NCBI GenBank assembly: GCA_037953745.1
Contig: JBAKBP010003071.1
Coordinates: 97,029-161,028 of the forward strand
Source: Lithodes maja
Taxonomy: Eukaryota; Arthropoda; Malacostraca; Decapoda; Lithodidae
DNA length: 64,000 nucleotides
Direction: 5' to 3'
The notes under the pieces are model-generated. The model did not search any database. It was not told the origin of the DNA and worked only from the letters and a program-made list of their open reading frames with translations. Positions 37,301 through 51,600 of this stretch are shown here, piece by piece; the stretch's first letter is position 1, and every line of letters begins with the position of its first letter. The translations under genes and the position numbers were made by a program.

Positions 37301-40300
37301 TCTCCACTATACAAGACCAATTCGCTTTAGTGTACAATCTCAGAAAATATTTTTTGAGAAAATATTATTTTGTCAATTCAATCTTAACTAGCCTAGTTTT
37401 TAGGGGGATTTTTGCTCCATTTTATGTCTACATCTCGTGTAGATAGCCTAGTTATAGAGACTCTAAATCCCGTTTCGTGTCTCCACTATACAAATCCAAT
37501 TCACTTTAGTGTACAATCTCAGAAAATATTTTTTGAGAAAATATTATTTTGTCAATTCAATCTTAACTAGCCTAGTTTTTAGGGGGATTATAGCTCCATT
37601 ATATGTCTACGTCTCGTGTAGATAGCCTAGTTATAGGGGCTCTAAATCACGTTTTATGTCTCCACTATACAAGACCAATTCACGTTAGTGTACAATCTCA
37701 GAAAATATTTTTTGAGAAAATATTATTTTGTCAATTCAATCTTAACTAGCCTAGTTTTAGTTTTTTTTAGCTCTATTATATGTCTACGACTCATGTAGAT
37801 AGCCTAGTTATAGAGGCTCTAAATCCTGTTTCGTGTCTCCACTATACAAGACCAATTCACTTTAGTGTACAATCTCAGAAAATATTTTTTGAGAAAATAT
37901 TATTTTGTCAATTCAATCTTAACTAGCCTAGATTTTAGGGTGATTTTTAGCTCCATTATATGTCTACATCTCGTGTAGATAGCCTAGTTATAGGGGCTCT
38001 AAATCCCGTTTCGTGTCTCCAGTATACAAGACCAATTCACTTTAGTGTACAATCTCAGAAAATATTTTTTGAGGAAAATATTATTTTGTCAATTCAATCT
38101 TAACTAGCCTAGTTTTTAGGGTGATTTTAGCTCCGTTATATGTCTACATCTCATGTAGATAGCCTAGTTATAGGGGCTCTAAATCCCGTTTTATATCTCC
38201 ACTATACAAGACCAATTCACTTTAGTGTACAATCTCAGAAAATATTTTTTGAGAAAATATTATTTTGTCAATTAAATCTTAACTAGCCTAGTTTTAAGGG
38301 GGATTTTAGCTCCGTTTTTTGTCTACGTCTCGTGTAGATAGCGTAGTTATAGGGGCTCTAAATCCCGTTATATGTCTCCACTCTATACAAGACCAATTCA
38401 CTTTAGTGTACAATCTCAGAAAATATGTTTTGAGAACATATTATTTTGTCAATTCAATCTTAACTAGCCTAGTTTTTAGGGGGATTTTAGCTCCAGTATA
38501 TGTCTACATCTCGTGTAGATAGGCTAGCTATAGGGGCTGTAAATCCTGTTTTATGTCTCCACTATACAAGACCAATTCACTTTAGTGTACAATCTCAGAA
38601 CAAAAATTGAGAATATATTTTGTTGTCAATTCAATCTTAACTAGCCTAGTTTTTAGGGGGATTTTAGCTCCATTATATGTCTACGTCTCGTGTAGATAGC
38701 CTAGTTATAGGGGCTCTAAAACCCGTTTTATGTCTCCACTATACAAGACCAATTCACGTTAGTGTACAATCTCAGAAAATATTTTTTGAGAAAATATTAT
38801 TTTGTCAATTCAATCTTAACTAGCCTAGTTTTAGTTTTGTTTAGCTCTATTATATGTCTACGACTCATGTAGATAGCCTAGTTATAGAGGCTCTAAATCC
38901 CGTTTCGTGTCTCCACTATACAAGACCAATTCACTTTAGTGTACAATCTCAGAAAATATGTTTTGAGAAAATATTATTTTGTCAATTCAATCTTAACTAG
39001 CCTAGTTTTTAGGGTGATTTTAGCTCTATTATATGTCTACGTCTCGTGTAGATAGCCTAGTTATAGGGGCTCTAAATCCCGTTTTATGTCTCCACTATAC
39101 AAGACCAATTCACGTTAGTGTACAATCTCAGAAAATATTTTTTGAGAAAATATTATTTTGTCAATTCAATCTTAACTAGCCTAGTTTTTAGGGGGATTTT
39201 AGCTCCATTATATGTCTACATGTCGGGTAGATAGCCTAGTTATAGAGGCTCTAAATCCCGTTTCGTGTCTCCACTATACAAGACCAATTCACTTTAGTGT
39301 ACAATCTCAGAAAATATTTTTTGAGAAAATATTATTTTGTCAATTCAATCTTAACTAGCCTAGTTTTTAGGGGGATTTTAGCTCTGTTATATGTCTACAT
39401 CTCGTGTAGATAGCCTAGTTATAGGGGCTCTAAATCCCGTTTCGTGTCTCCACTACACAAGACCTATTCACTTTAGTGTACAATCTCAGATTTTTTTTTT
39501 TGAGAAAATATATTTTGTCAATTCAATCTTAACTAGCCTAGTTTTTAGGGGGATTTTAGCTTCATTATATGTCTACATCTCGTATAGATAGCCTAGTTAT
39601 ATGGGCTCTAACTCCCGTTTCGTGTCTCCACTATACAAGACCAATTCACTTTAGTGTACAATCTCAGAATTTTTTTTTTTGAGAAAATATTATTTTGTCA
39701 ATTCAAACTTAACTAGCCTAGTTTTTAGGGTGATTTTAGCTCCGTTATATGTCTGCGTCTCGTGTAGATAGCCTAGGTATAGGGGCTCTAAATCCCGTTT
39801 CGTGTCTCCACTATACAAGACCAATTCACTTTAGTGGGCAATCTCAGAATTTTGTTTCTTGAGAAAATATTATTTTGTCAATTCAATCTTAACTAGCCTA
39901 GTTTTTAGGGTGATTTTAGCTCCGTTATATGTCTACGTCTCGTGTAGATAGCCTAGTTATAGGGGCTCTAAATCCCGTTTCGTGTCTCCACTATACAAGA
40001 CCAATTCACTTTAGTGTTCAATCTCTGAAAATATTTTTTTGAGAAAATATTATTTTGTCAATTCAATCTTAACTAGCCTAGTTTTTAGGGTGATTTTTGC
40101 TCCGTTATATGTCTACATCTCGTGTAGATAGCCTAGTTATAGGGGCTCTAAATCCCGTTTTATGTCTCCACTATTCAAGACCAATTCACTTTAGTGTACA
40201 ATCTCAGAAAATATTTTTTTGAGAAAATATTATTTTGTCAATTCAATCTTAACTAGCCTAGTTTTTAGGGTGATTTTTGCTCCGTTATATGTCTAAGTCT

Positions 40301-42692
40301 CGTGTAGATAGCCTAGTTATAGGGGCTCTAAATCCCATTGTATGTCTCCACTATACAAGACCAATTCACTTTAGTGTACAATCTCAGAAAATATTTTTTG
40401 AGAATATATTATTTTGTCAATTAAATCTTAACTAGCCTAGTTTTAAGGGGGATTTTAGCTCCGTTTTTTGTCTACGTCTCGTGTAGATAGCGTAGTTATA
40501 GGGGCTCTAAATCCTGTTATATGTCTCCACTATACAAGACCAATTCACTTTAGTGTACAATCTCAGAAAATATGTTTTGAGAAAAAATTATTTTGTCAAT
40601 TCAATCTTAACTAGCCTAGTTTTTAGGGGGATTTTAGCTCCAGTATATGTCTACATCTCGTGTAGATAGGCTAGCTATAGGGGCTGTAAATCCTGTTTTA
40701 TGTCTCCACTATACAAGACCAATTCACTTTAGTGTACAATCTCAGAAAAAAAAATTGAGAATATATTTTGTTGTCAATTCAATCTTAACTAGCCTAGTTT
40801 TTAGGGGGATTTTAGCTCCATTATATGTCTACGTCTCGTGTAGATAGCCTAGTTATTGGGGCTCTAAATCACGTTTTATGTCTCCACTATACAAGACCAA
40901 TTCACGTTAGTGTACAATCTCAGAAAATATTTTTTGAGAAAATATTATTTTGTCAATTCAATCTTAACTAGCCTAGTTTTAGTTTTGTTTTAGCTCTGTT
41001 ATATGTCTACGACTCATGTAGATAGCCTAGTTATAGGGGCTCTAAATCCCGTTTTATGTCTCCACTATACAAGACCAATTCACGTTAGTGTACAATCTCA
41101 GATTTTTTTTTTTGAGAAAATATATTTTGTCAATTCAATCTTAACTAGCCTAGTTTTTAGGGGGATTTTAGCTTCATTATATGTCTACATCTCGTGTAGA
41201 TAGCCTAGTTATATGGGCTCTAACTCCCGTTTCGTGTCTCCACTATACAAGACCAATTCACTTTAGTGTACAATCTCAGAATTTTTTTTTTGAGAAAATA
41301 TTATTTTGTCAATTCAAACTTAACTAGCCTAGTTTTTAGGGTGATTTTAGCTCCGTTATATGTCTGCGTCTCGTGTAGATAGCCTAGGTATAGGGGCTCT
41401 AAATCCCGTTTCGTGTCTCCACTATACAAGACCAATTCACTTTAGTGGGCAATCTCAGAATTTTGTTTTTTGAGAAAATATTATTTTGTCAATTCAATCT
41501 TAACTAGCCTAGTTTTTAGGGTGATTTTAGCTCCGTTATATGTCTACGTCTCGTGTAGATAGCCTAGTTATAGGGCTCTAAATCCCGTTTCGTGTCTCCA
41601 CTATACAAGACCAATTCACTTTAGTGTTCAATCTCTGAAAATATTTTTTTGAGAAAATATTATTTTGTCAATTCAATCTTAACTAGCCTAGTTTTTAGGG
41701 TGATTTTTGCTCCGTTATATGTCTACATCTCGTGTAGATAGCCTAGTTATAGGGGCTCTAAATCCCGTTTTATGTCTCCACTATTCAAGACCAATTCACT
41801 TTAGTGTACAATCTCAGAAAATATTTTTTTGAGAAAATATTATTTTGTCAATTCAATCTTAACTAGCCTAGTTTTTAGGGTGATTTTTGCTCCGTTATAT
41901 GTCTAAGTCTCGTGTAGATAGCCTAGTTATAGGGGCTCTAAATCCCATTTTATGTCTCCACTATACAAGACCAATTCACTTTAGTGTACAATCTCAGAAA
42001 ATATTTTTTGAGAATATATTATTTTGTCAATTAAATCTTAACTAGCCTAGTTTTAAGGGGGATTTTAGCTCCGTTTTTTGTCTACGTCTCGTGTAGATAG
42101 CGTAGTTATAGGGGCTCTAAATCCTGTTATATGTCTCCACTATACAAGACCAATTCACTTTAGTGTACAATCTCAGAAAATATGTTTTGAGAAAAAATTA
42201 TTTTGTCAATTCAATCTTAACTAGCCTAGTTTTTAGGGGGATTTTAGCTCCAGTATATGTCTACATCTCGTGTAGATAGGCTAGCTATAGGGGCTGTAAA
42301 TCCTGTTTTATGTCTCCACTATACAAGACCAATTCACTTTAGTGTACAATCTCAGAAAAAAAATTGAGAATATATTTTGTTGTCAATTCAATCTTAACTA
42401 GCCTAGTTTTTAGGGGGATTTTAGCTCCATTATATGTCTACGTCTCGTGTAGATAGCCTAGTTATTGGGGCTCTAAATCACGTTTTATGTCTCCACTATA
42501 CAAGACCAATTCACGTTAGTGTACAATCTCAGAAAATATTTTTTGAGAAAATATTATTTTGTCAATTCAATCTTAACTAGCCTAGTTTTAGTTTTTTTTT
42601 AGCTCTATTATATGTCTACGACTCATGTAGATAGCCTAGTTATAGGGGCTCTAAATCCCGTTTTATGTCTCCACTATACAAGACCAATTCAC
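31327..42692 (+). repeat. Satellite array, block 2, counterpart of 8901-20750
   Basis: About 64 monomers matching block 1 in order, with offset 22426 falling to 22424 by 35633 through A/T-run changes (for example the T run near 34710 versus 12290). Marker A is at 34204, 38500, 40647 and 42257. The stretch at 41680 is continuous where block 1 holds the MITE. Single-base differences are scattered (for example GGGCAATC at 36077 versus GGGTAATC at 13652). Confidence 0.96.
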
Positions 42693-45600
42693 GTTAGTGT
42701 ACAATCTCAGAAAATATTTTTTGAGAAAATATTATTTTGTCAATTCAATCTTAACTAGCCTAGTTTTTAGGGGGATTTTAGCTCCATTATATGTCTACAT
42801 GTCGGGTAGATAGCCTAGTTATAGAGGCTCTAAATCCCGTTTCGTGTCTCCACTATACAAGACCAATTCACTTTAGTGTACAATCTCAGAAAATATTTTT
42901 TGAGAAAATATTATTTTGTCAATTCAATCTTAACTAGCCTAGTTTTTAGGGTGATTGTAGCTCCGTTATATGTCTGCGTCTCGTGTAGATAGCCTAGGTA
43001 TAGGGGCTCTAAATCCCGTTTCGTGTCTCCACTATACAAGACCAATTCACTTTAGTGGGCAATCTCAGAATTTTGTTTTTTGAGAAAATATTATTTTGTC
43101 AATTCAATCTTAACTAGCCTAGTTTTTAGGGTGATTTTAGCTCCGTTATATGTCTACGTCTCGTGTAGATAGCCTAGTTATAGGGGCTCTAAATCCCGTT
43201 TCGTGTCTCCACTATACAAGACCAATTCACTTTAGTGTTCAATCTCTGAAAATATTTTTTTGAGAAAATATTATTTTGTCAATTCAATCTTAACTAGCCT
43301 AGTTTTTAGGGTGATTTTTGCTCCGTTATATGTCTACATCTCGTGTAGATAGCCTAGTTATAGGGGCTCTAAATCCCGTTTTATGTCTCCACTATTCAAG
43401 ACCAATTCACTTTAGTGTACAATCTCAGAAAATATTTTTTTGAGATAATATTATTTTGTCAATTCAATCTTAACTAGCCTAGTTTTTAGGGTGATTTTTG
43501 CTCCGTTATATGTCTAAGTCTCGTGTAGATAGCCTAGTTATAGGGGCTCTAAATCCCATTTTATGTCTCCACTATACAAGACCAATTCACTTTAGTGTAC
43601 AATCTCAGAAAATATTTTTTTGAGAAAATAATATTTTGTCAATTCAATCTTAACTAGCCTAGATTTTAGGGTGATTTTAGCTCCGTTTTATGTTTACATC
43701 TCGTGTAGATAGCCTAGTTATAGGGGCTCTAAATCCCGTTTTATGTCTCCACTATACAAGACCAATTCACTTTTGTGTACAATCTCAGAAAATATTTTTT
43801 GAGAAAATATTATTTTGTCAATTCAAACTTAACTAGCCTAGTTTTTAGGGTGATTTTAGCTCCGTTATCTGTCTACGTATCATGTAGATAGCCTAGTTAT
43901 AGAGGCTCTAAATCCCGTTTTGTGTCTCCACTATACAAGACCAATTCACTTTAGTGTACAATCTCAGAAAATATTTTTTGAGAAAATATTATTTTGTCAA
44001 TTCAATCTTAACTAGCCTAGTTTTTAGGGTGATTTTAGCTCTATTATATGTCTACGTCTCGTGTAGATAGCCTAGTTATAAGGGCTATAAATCCTGATTT
44101 ATGTCTCCACTATACAAGACCAATTCGCTTTAGTGTACAATCTCAGAAAATATTTTTTGAGAAAATATTATTTTGTCAATTCAATCTTAACTAGTCTAGT
44201 TTTTAGGGGGATTTTAGCTCCATTTTATGTCTACATCTCGTGTAGATAGCCTAGTTATAGAGGCTCTAAATCCCGTTTCGTGTCTCCACTATACAAAACC
44301 AATTCACTTTAGTGTACAATCTCAGAAAATATTTTTTGAGAAAATATTATTTTGTCAATTCAATGTTAACTAGCCTAGTTTTTAGGGGGATTATAGCTCT
44401 TTTGTATGTCTACATCTCGTGTAGATAGCCTAGTTATAGGGGCTCTAAATCCCGTTTCGTGTCTCCACTATACAAGACCAATTCAGTTTTAGTGTACAAT
44501 CTCAGAAAATATTTTTTGAGAAAATTTATTTTGTCAATTCAATCTTAACTAGCCTAGTTTTTATGGTGATTTTAGCTCCGTTATATGTCTACATCTCATG
44601 TAGATAGCCTAGTTATAGGGGCTCTAAATCCCATTTTATATCTCCACTATTCAAGACCAATTCACTTTAGTGTACAATCTCAGAAAATATTTTTTGAGAA
44701 AATATTTTTTTGTCAATTCAATCTTAACTAGCCTAGATTTTAGGGTGATTTTTAGCTCCATTATATGTCTACATCTCGTGTAGATAGCCTAGTTATAGGG
44801 GCTCTAAATCCCGTTTCGTGTCTCCAGTATACAAGACCAATTCACTTTAGTGTACAATCTCAGAAAATATTTTTTGAGAAAATATTATTTTGTCAATTCA
44901 ATCTTAACTAGCCTAGTTTTTATGGTGATTTTAGCTCCGTTATATGTCTACATCTCATGTAGATAGCCTAGTTATAGGGGCTCTAAATCCCGTTTTATAT
45001 CTCCACTATACAAGACCAATTCACTTTAGTGTACAATCTCAGAAAATATTTTTTGAGAAAATATTATTTTGTCAATTCAATCTTAACTAGCCTAGTTTTT
45101 AGGGTGATTTTAGCTCCATTATATGTCTACATCTCGTGTAGACAGGCTAGTTATAGGGGCTCTAAATCCTGTTTTATGTCTCCACTATACAAGACCAATT
45201 CGCTTTAGTGTACAATCTCAGAAAATATTTTTTGAGAAAATATTATTTTGTCAATTCAATCTTAACTAGCCTAGTTTTTAGGGTGATTTTAGCTCTATTA
45301 TATGTCTACGTCTCGTGTAGATAGCCTAGTTATAGGGGCTCTAAATCCCATTTCGTGTCTCCAGTATACAAGACCAATTCACTTTAGTGTACAATCTCAG
45401 AAAATATTTTTTGAGAAAATATTATTTTGTCAATTCAATCTTAACTAGCCTAGTTTTTAGGGTGATTTTAGCTCCGTTATATGTCTACATCTCATGTAGA
45501 TAGCCTAGTTATAGGGGCTCTAAATCCCGTTTTATATCTCCACTATACAAGACCAATTCACTTTAGTGTACAATCTCAGAAAATATTTTTTGAGAAAATA

Positions 45601-48600
45601 TTATTTTGTCAATTCAATCTTAACTAGCCTAGTTTTTAGGGTGATTTTAGCTCCATTATATGTCTACATCTCGTGTAGACAGGCTAGTTATAGGGGCTCT
45701 AAATCCTGTTTTATGTCTCCACTATACAAGACCAATTCGCTTTAGTGTACAATCTCAGAAAATATTTTTTGAGAAAATATTATTTTGTCAATTCAATCTT
45801 AACTAGCCTAGTTTTTAGGGTGATTTTAGCTCTATTATATGTCTACGTCTCGTGTAGATAGCCTAGTTATAGGGGCTCTAAATCCCATTTCGTGTCTCCA
45901 GTATACAAGACCAATTCACTTTAGTGTACAATCTCAGAAAATATTTTTTGAGAAAATATTATTTTGTCAATTCAATCTTAACTAGCCTAGTTTTTAGGGT
46001 GATTTTAGATCCGTTATATGTCTACATCTCATGTAGATAGCCTAGTTATAGGGGCTCTAAATCCCGTTTTATATCTCCACTATACAAGACCAATTCACTT
46101 TAGTGTACAATCTCAGAAAATATTTTTTGAGAAAATATTATTTTGTCAATTCAATCTTAACTAGCCTAGTTTTAAGGGGGATTTTAGCTCCGTTTTTTGT
46201 CTACGTCTCGTGTAGATAGCCTAGTTATAGGGGCTCTAAATCCCGTTATATGTCTCCATTATACAAGACCAATTCACTTTAGTGTACAATCTCAGAAAAT
46301 ATGTTTTGAGAAAATATTATTTTGTCAATTCAATCTTAACTAGCCTAGTTTTTAGGGTGATTTTAGCTCCATTATATGTCTACATCTCGTGTAGATAGGC
46401 TAGTTATAGGGGCTCTAAATCCTGTTTTATGTCTCCACTATACAAGACCAATTCGCTTTAGTGTACAATCTCAGAAAATATGTTTTGAGAAAATATTATT
46501 TTGTCAATTCAATCTTAACTAGCCTAGTTTTTAGGGTGATTTTAGCTCTATTATATGTCTACGTCTCGTGTAGATAGCCTAGTTATAGGGGCTCTAAATC
46601 CCGTTTTATGTCTGCACTATACAAGACCAATTCACTTTAGTGTACAATATCAGAAAATGTTTTTTTGAGAAAATATTATTTTGTCAATTCAATCTTAACT
46701 AGCCTAGTTTTTAGGGTTATTTTAGCTCTATTATATGTCTACGTCTCGTGTAGATAGCCTAGTTATAGAGGCTCTAAATCCTGTTTTTGTCTCCACTATA
46801 CAAGACCAATTCACTTTAGTGTACAATCTCAGAAAATATTTTTTGAGAAAATATTATTTTGTCAATTCAATCTTAACTAGCCTAGTTTTTAGGGGGATTA
46901 TAGCTCCATTATATGTCTACATCTCGTGTAGATAGCCTAGTTATAGAGGCTCTAAATCCCGTTTCGTGTCTCCACTATACAAAACCAATTCACTTTAGTG
47001 TACAATCTCAGAAAATATTTTTTGAGAAAATATTATTTTGTCAATTCAATCCTAACTAGCCTAGTTTTTAGGGGGATTATAGCTCTTTTATATGTCTACA
47101 TCTCGTGTAGATCGCCTAGTTATAGGGGCTCTAAATCCTGTTTCGTGTCTCCACTATACAAGACCAATTCACTTTAGTGTACAATCTCAGAAAATATTTT
47201 TTGAGAACATTTATTTTTTCAATTCAATCTTAACTAGCCTAGATTTTAGGGTGATTTTTAGCTCTATTATATGTCTACGTCTCGTGTTGATAGCCTAGTT
47301 ATAGGGACTCTAAATCCTGTTTTATGTCTCCACTATACAAGACCAATTCACTTTAGTGTACAATCTCAGAAAATATTTTTGAGAAAACATTATTTTGTCA
47401 ATTCAATCTTAAATAGCCTAGTTTTTAGGGTGATTTTAGCTCCGTTATATGTCTACATCTCGTGTAGATAGCCTAGTTATAGGGGCTCTAAATCCCGTTT
47501 TATGTCTCCACTATACAAGACCAATTCACTTTAGTGTACAATCTCAGAAATGTTTTTTTGAGAAAATATTATTTTGTCAATTCAATCTTACCTAGCCTAG
47601 TTTTTAGGGTGATTTTAGCTCTATTATATGTCTACGTCTCGTGTATATTACCTAGTTATAGGGGCTCTAAATCCTGTTTCGTGTCTCCACTATACAAGAC
47701 CAATTCACTTTAGTGTACAATCTCAGAAAATATTTTTTGAGAAAATATTATTTTGTCAATTCAATCTTAACTAGCCTAGTTTTTAGGGTGATTTTTAGCT
47801 CTGTTATATGTCTACATCTCGTGTAGATAGCCTAGTTATAGGGGCTCTAAATCCCGTTTTATGTCTCCACTATACAAGACCAATTCACTTTAGTGTACAA
47901 TCTCAGAAAATATTTTTTTGAGAAAATATTATTTTGTCAATTCAATCTTAACTAGCCTAGTTTTTAGGGTGATTTTAGCTCCATTATTTATCTACGTCTC
48001 ATGTAGATAGCCTAGTTATAGAGGCTCTAAATCCCGTTTCGTGTCTCCACTATACAAGACCAATTCACTTTAGTGTACAATCTCAGAAAATATTTTTTGA
48101 GAAAATATTATTTTGTCAATTCAATCTTAACTAGCCTAGTTTTTAGGGTGATTTTAGCTCCATTATTTATCTACGTCTCATGTAGATAGCCTAGTTATAG
48201 AGGCTCTAAATCCCGTTTCGTGTCTCCACTATACAAGACCAATTCACTTTAGTGTACAATCTCAGAAAATATTTTTTGAGAAAATATTATTTTGTCAATT
48301 CAATCTTAACTAGCCTAGTTTTTAGGGTGATTTTAGCTCCGTTATATGTCTACATCTCGTGTATATAGCCTAGTTATAGGGGCTCTAAATCCTGTTTTAT
48401 GTCTCCACTATACAAGACCAATTCACTTTAGTGTACAATCTCAGAAAATATTTGTTGAGAAAATTTTATTTTGTCAATTCAATCTTAACTAGCCTAGTTT
48501 TAGGGGGGTTTTAGCTCTATTATATGTCTACGTCTCATGTAGATAGCCTAGTTATAGAGGCACTAAATCCTGTTTCGTGTCTCCACTATACAAGACCAAT

Positions 48601-51600
48601 TCACTTTAGTGTACAATCTCAGAAAATATTTTTTGAGAACATATTATTTTGTCAATTCAATCTTAACTAGCCGAGTTTTAGGGGGGTTTTAGCTCTATTA
48701 TATGTCTACGTCTCATGTAGATAGCCTAGTTATAGAGCCTCTAAATCCTGTTTCGTGTCTCCACTATACAAGACCAATTCACTTTAGTGTACAATCTCAG
48801 AAAATATTTTTTGAGAAAATATTATTTTGACAATTCAATCTTAACTAGCCTAGTTTTTAGGGTGATTTTAACTCTATTATATGTCTACGTCTCGTGTAGA
48901 TAGCCTAATTATAGGGGCTCTAAATCCTGTTTTATGTCTCCACTATACAAGATCAATTCACTTTAGTGTACAATCTCAGAAAATATTTTTTGAGAAAATA
49001 TTATTTTGTCAATTCAATCTTAACTAGCCTAGTTTTTAGGGTGATTTTAGCTCCGTTATATGTCTACGTGTAGATAGCCTAGTTATAGGGGCTCTAAATC
49101 CTGTTTTATGTCTCCACTATACAAGACCAATTCACTTTAGTGTACAATCTCAGAAAATATTTTTTGAGAAAATATTATTTTGTCAATTTAATTTTAACTA
49201 GCCTAGTTTTTAGGGTGATTTTAGCTCTATTATATGTCTACGTCTCGTGTATATAGCCTAGTTATAGGGGCTCTAAATCCTGTTTCGTGTCTCCACTATA
49301 CAAGACCAATTCACTTTAGTGTACAATCTCAGAACATATTTTTTGAGAAAATATTATTTTGTCAATTCAATCTTAACTAGCCTAGTTTTTAGGGTGATTT
49401 TTAGCTCCGTTATATGTCTACGTCTCGTGTAGATAGCCTAATTATAGGGGCTCTAAATCCTGTTTTATGTCTCCACTATACAAGATCAATTCACTTTAGT
49501 GTACAATCTCAGAAAAATTTTTTTGAGAAAATATTATTTTGTCAATTCAATCTTAACTAGCCTAGTTTTTAAGGTGATTTTAGCTCCGTTATTTGTCTAC
49601 GTATCATGTAGATAGCCTAGTTATAGAGGCTCTAAATCCCGTTTTGTGTCTCCACTATACAAGACCAATTCACTTTAGTGTACAATCTCAGAAAATATTT
49701 TTTGAGAAAATATTATTTTGTCAATTAAATCTTAACTAGCCTAGTTTTAAGGGGGATTTTAGCTCCGTTTTTTGTCTACGTCTCGTGTAGATAGCGTAGT
49801 TATAGGGGCTCTAAATCCTGTTTTATGTCTCCACTATACAAGACCAATTCACTTTAGTGTACAATCTCAGAAAATATTTGTTGAGAAAATATTATTTTGT
49901 CAATTCAATCTTAACTAGCCTAGTTTTAGGGGGGTTTTAGCTCTATTATATGTCTACGTCTCATGTAGATAGCCTAGTTATAGAGGCTCTAAATCCTGTT
50001 TCGTGTCTCCACTATACAAGACCAATTCACTTTAGTGTACAATCTCAGAAAATATTTTTTGAGAAAATATTATTTTGACAATTCAATCTTAACTAGCCTA
50101 GTTTTTAGGGTGATTTTAACTCTATTATATGTCTACGTCTCGTGTAGATAGCCTAATTATAGGGGCTCTAAATCCTGTTTTATGTCTCCACTATACAAGA
50201 TCAATTCACTTTAGTGTACAATCTCAGAAAATATTTTTTGAGAAAATATTATTTTGTCAATTCAATCTTAACTAGCCTAGTTTTTAGGGTGATTTTAGCT
50301 CCGTTATATGTCTACATCTCGTGTAGATAGCCTAGTTATAGGGGCTCTAAATCCCGTTTTGTGTCTCCACTATACAAGACCAATTCACTTTAGTGTAAAA
50401 TCTCAGAAAATATTTTTTGAGAAAATATTATTTTGTCAATTCAATTTTAACTAGCCTAGTTTTTAGGGTGATTTTAGCTCTATTATATGTCTACGTCTCG
50501 TGTATATAGCCTAGTTATAGGGGCTCTAAATCCTGTTTCGTGTCTCCACTATACAAGACCAATTCACTTTAGTGTACAATCTCAGAAAATATTTTTTGAG
50601 AAAATATTATTTTGTCAATTCAATCTTAACTAGCCTAGTGTTTAGGGTGATTTTAGCTCCGTTTTATGTCTACATCTCGTGTAGATAGCCTGGTTATAGG
50701 GGCTCAAAATCCCGTTTCGTGTCTCCACTATACAAGACTAATTCACTTTAGTGTACAATCTCAGAATTTTTTTTTTTGAGAAAATATTATTTTGTCAATT
50801 CAATCTTAACTAGCCTAGTTTTTAGGGTGATTTTAGCTCCATTATTTATCTACGTCTCATGTAGATAGCCTATTTATAGAGGCTCTAAATCCCGTTTCGT
50901 GTCTCCACTATACAAGACCAATTCACTTTAGTGTACAATCTCAGAAAATATTTTTTGAGAAAATATTATTTTGTCAATTCAATCTTAACTAGCCTAGTTT
51001 TTAGGGTGATTTTTAGCTCCGTTATATGTCTACATCTCGTGTAGATAGGCTAGTTATAGGGGCTCTAAATCCGGTTTTATGTCTCCACTATACAAGACCA
51101 ATTCACTTTAGTGTACAATCTCAGAATTTTTTTTTTGGAGAAAATATTATTTTGTCAATTCAATCTTAACTAGCCTAGTTTTTAGGGTGATTTTAGCTCC
51201 ATTATTTATCTACGTCTCATGTAGATAGCCTAGTTATAGAGGCTCTAAATCCCGTTTCGTGTCTCCACTATACAAGACCAATTCACTTTAGTGTACAATC
51301 TCAGAAAATATTTTTTGAGAAAATATTATTTTGTCAATTCAATCTTAACTAGCCTAGTTTTTAGGGTGATTTTAGCTCTGTTATATGTCTACATCTCGTG
51401 TATATAGCCTAGTTATAGGGGCTCTAAATCCTGTTTTATGTCTCCACTATACAAGACCAATTCACTTTAGTGTACAATCTCAGAAAATATTTGTTGAGAA
51501 AATTTTATTTTGTCAATTCAATCTTAACTAGCCTAGTTTTAGGGGGGTTTTAGCTCTATTATATGTCTACGTCTCATGTAGATAGCCTAGTTATAGAGGC

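Larger units (their letters stand above)
22427..44810 (+). repeat. 22.4-kb super-repeat, block 2
   Basis: Second copy of satellite plus LTR element. It shares with block 1 the insertion site, the CTCC duplication, the flanking monomer variants and each LTR-LTR difference. That shows one insertion followed by block duplication. Differences seen: few substitutions, run-length changes in A/T tracts, one G in gag-pol, absence of the MITE, and three extra monomers (42693-43230). Confidence 0.92.
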
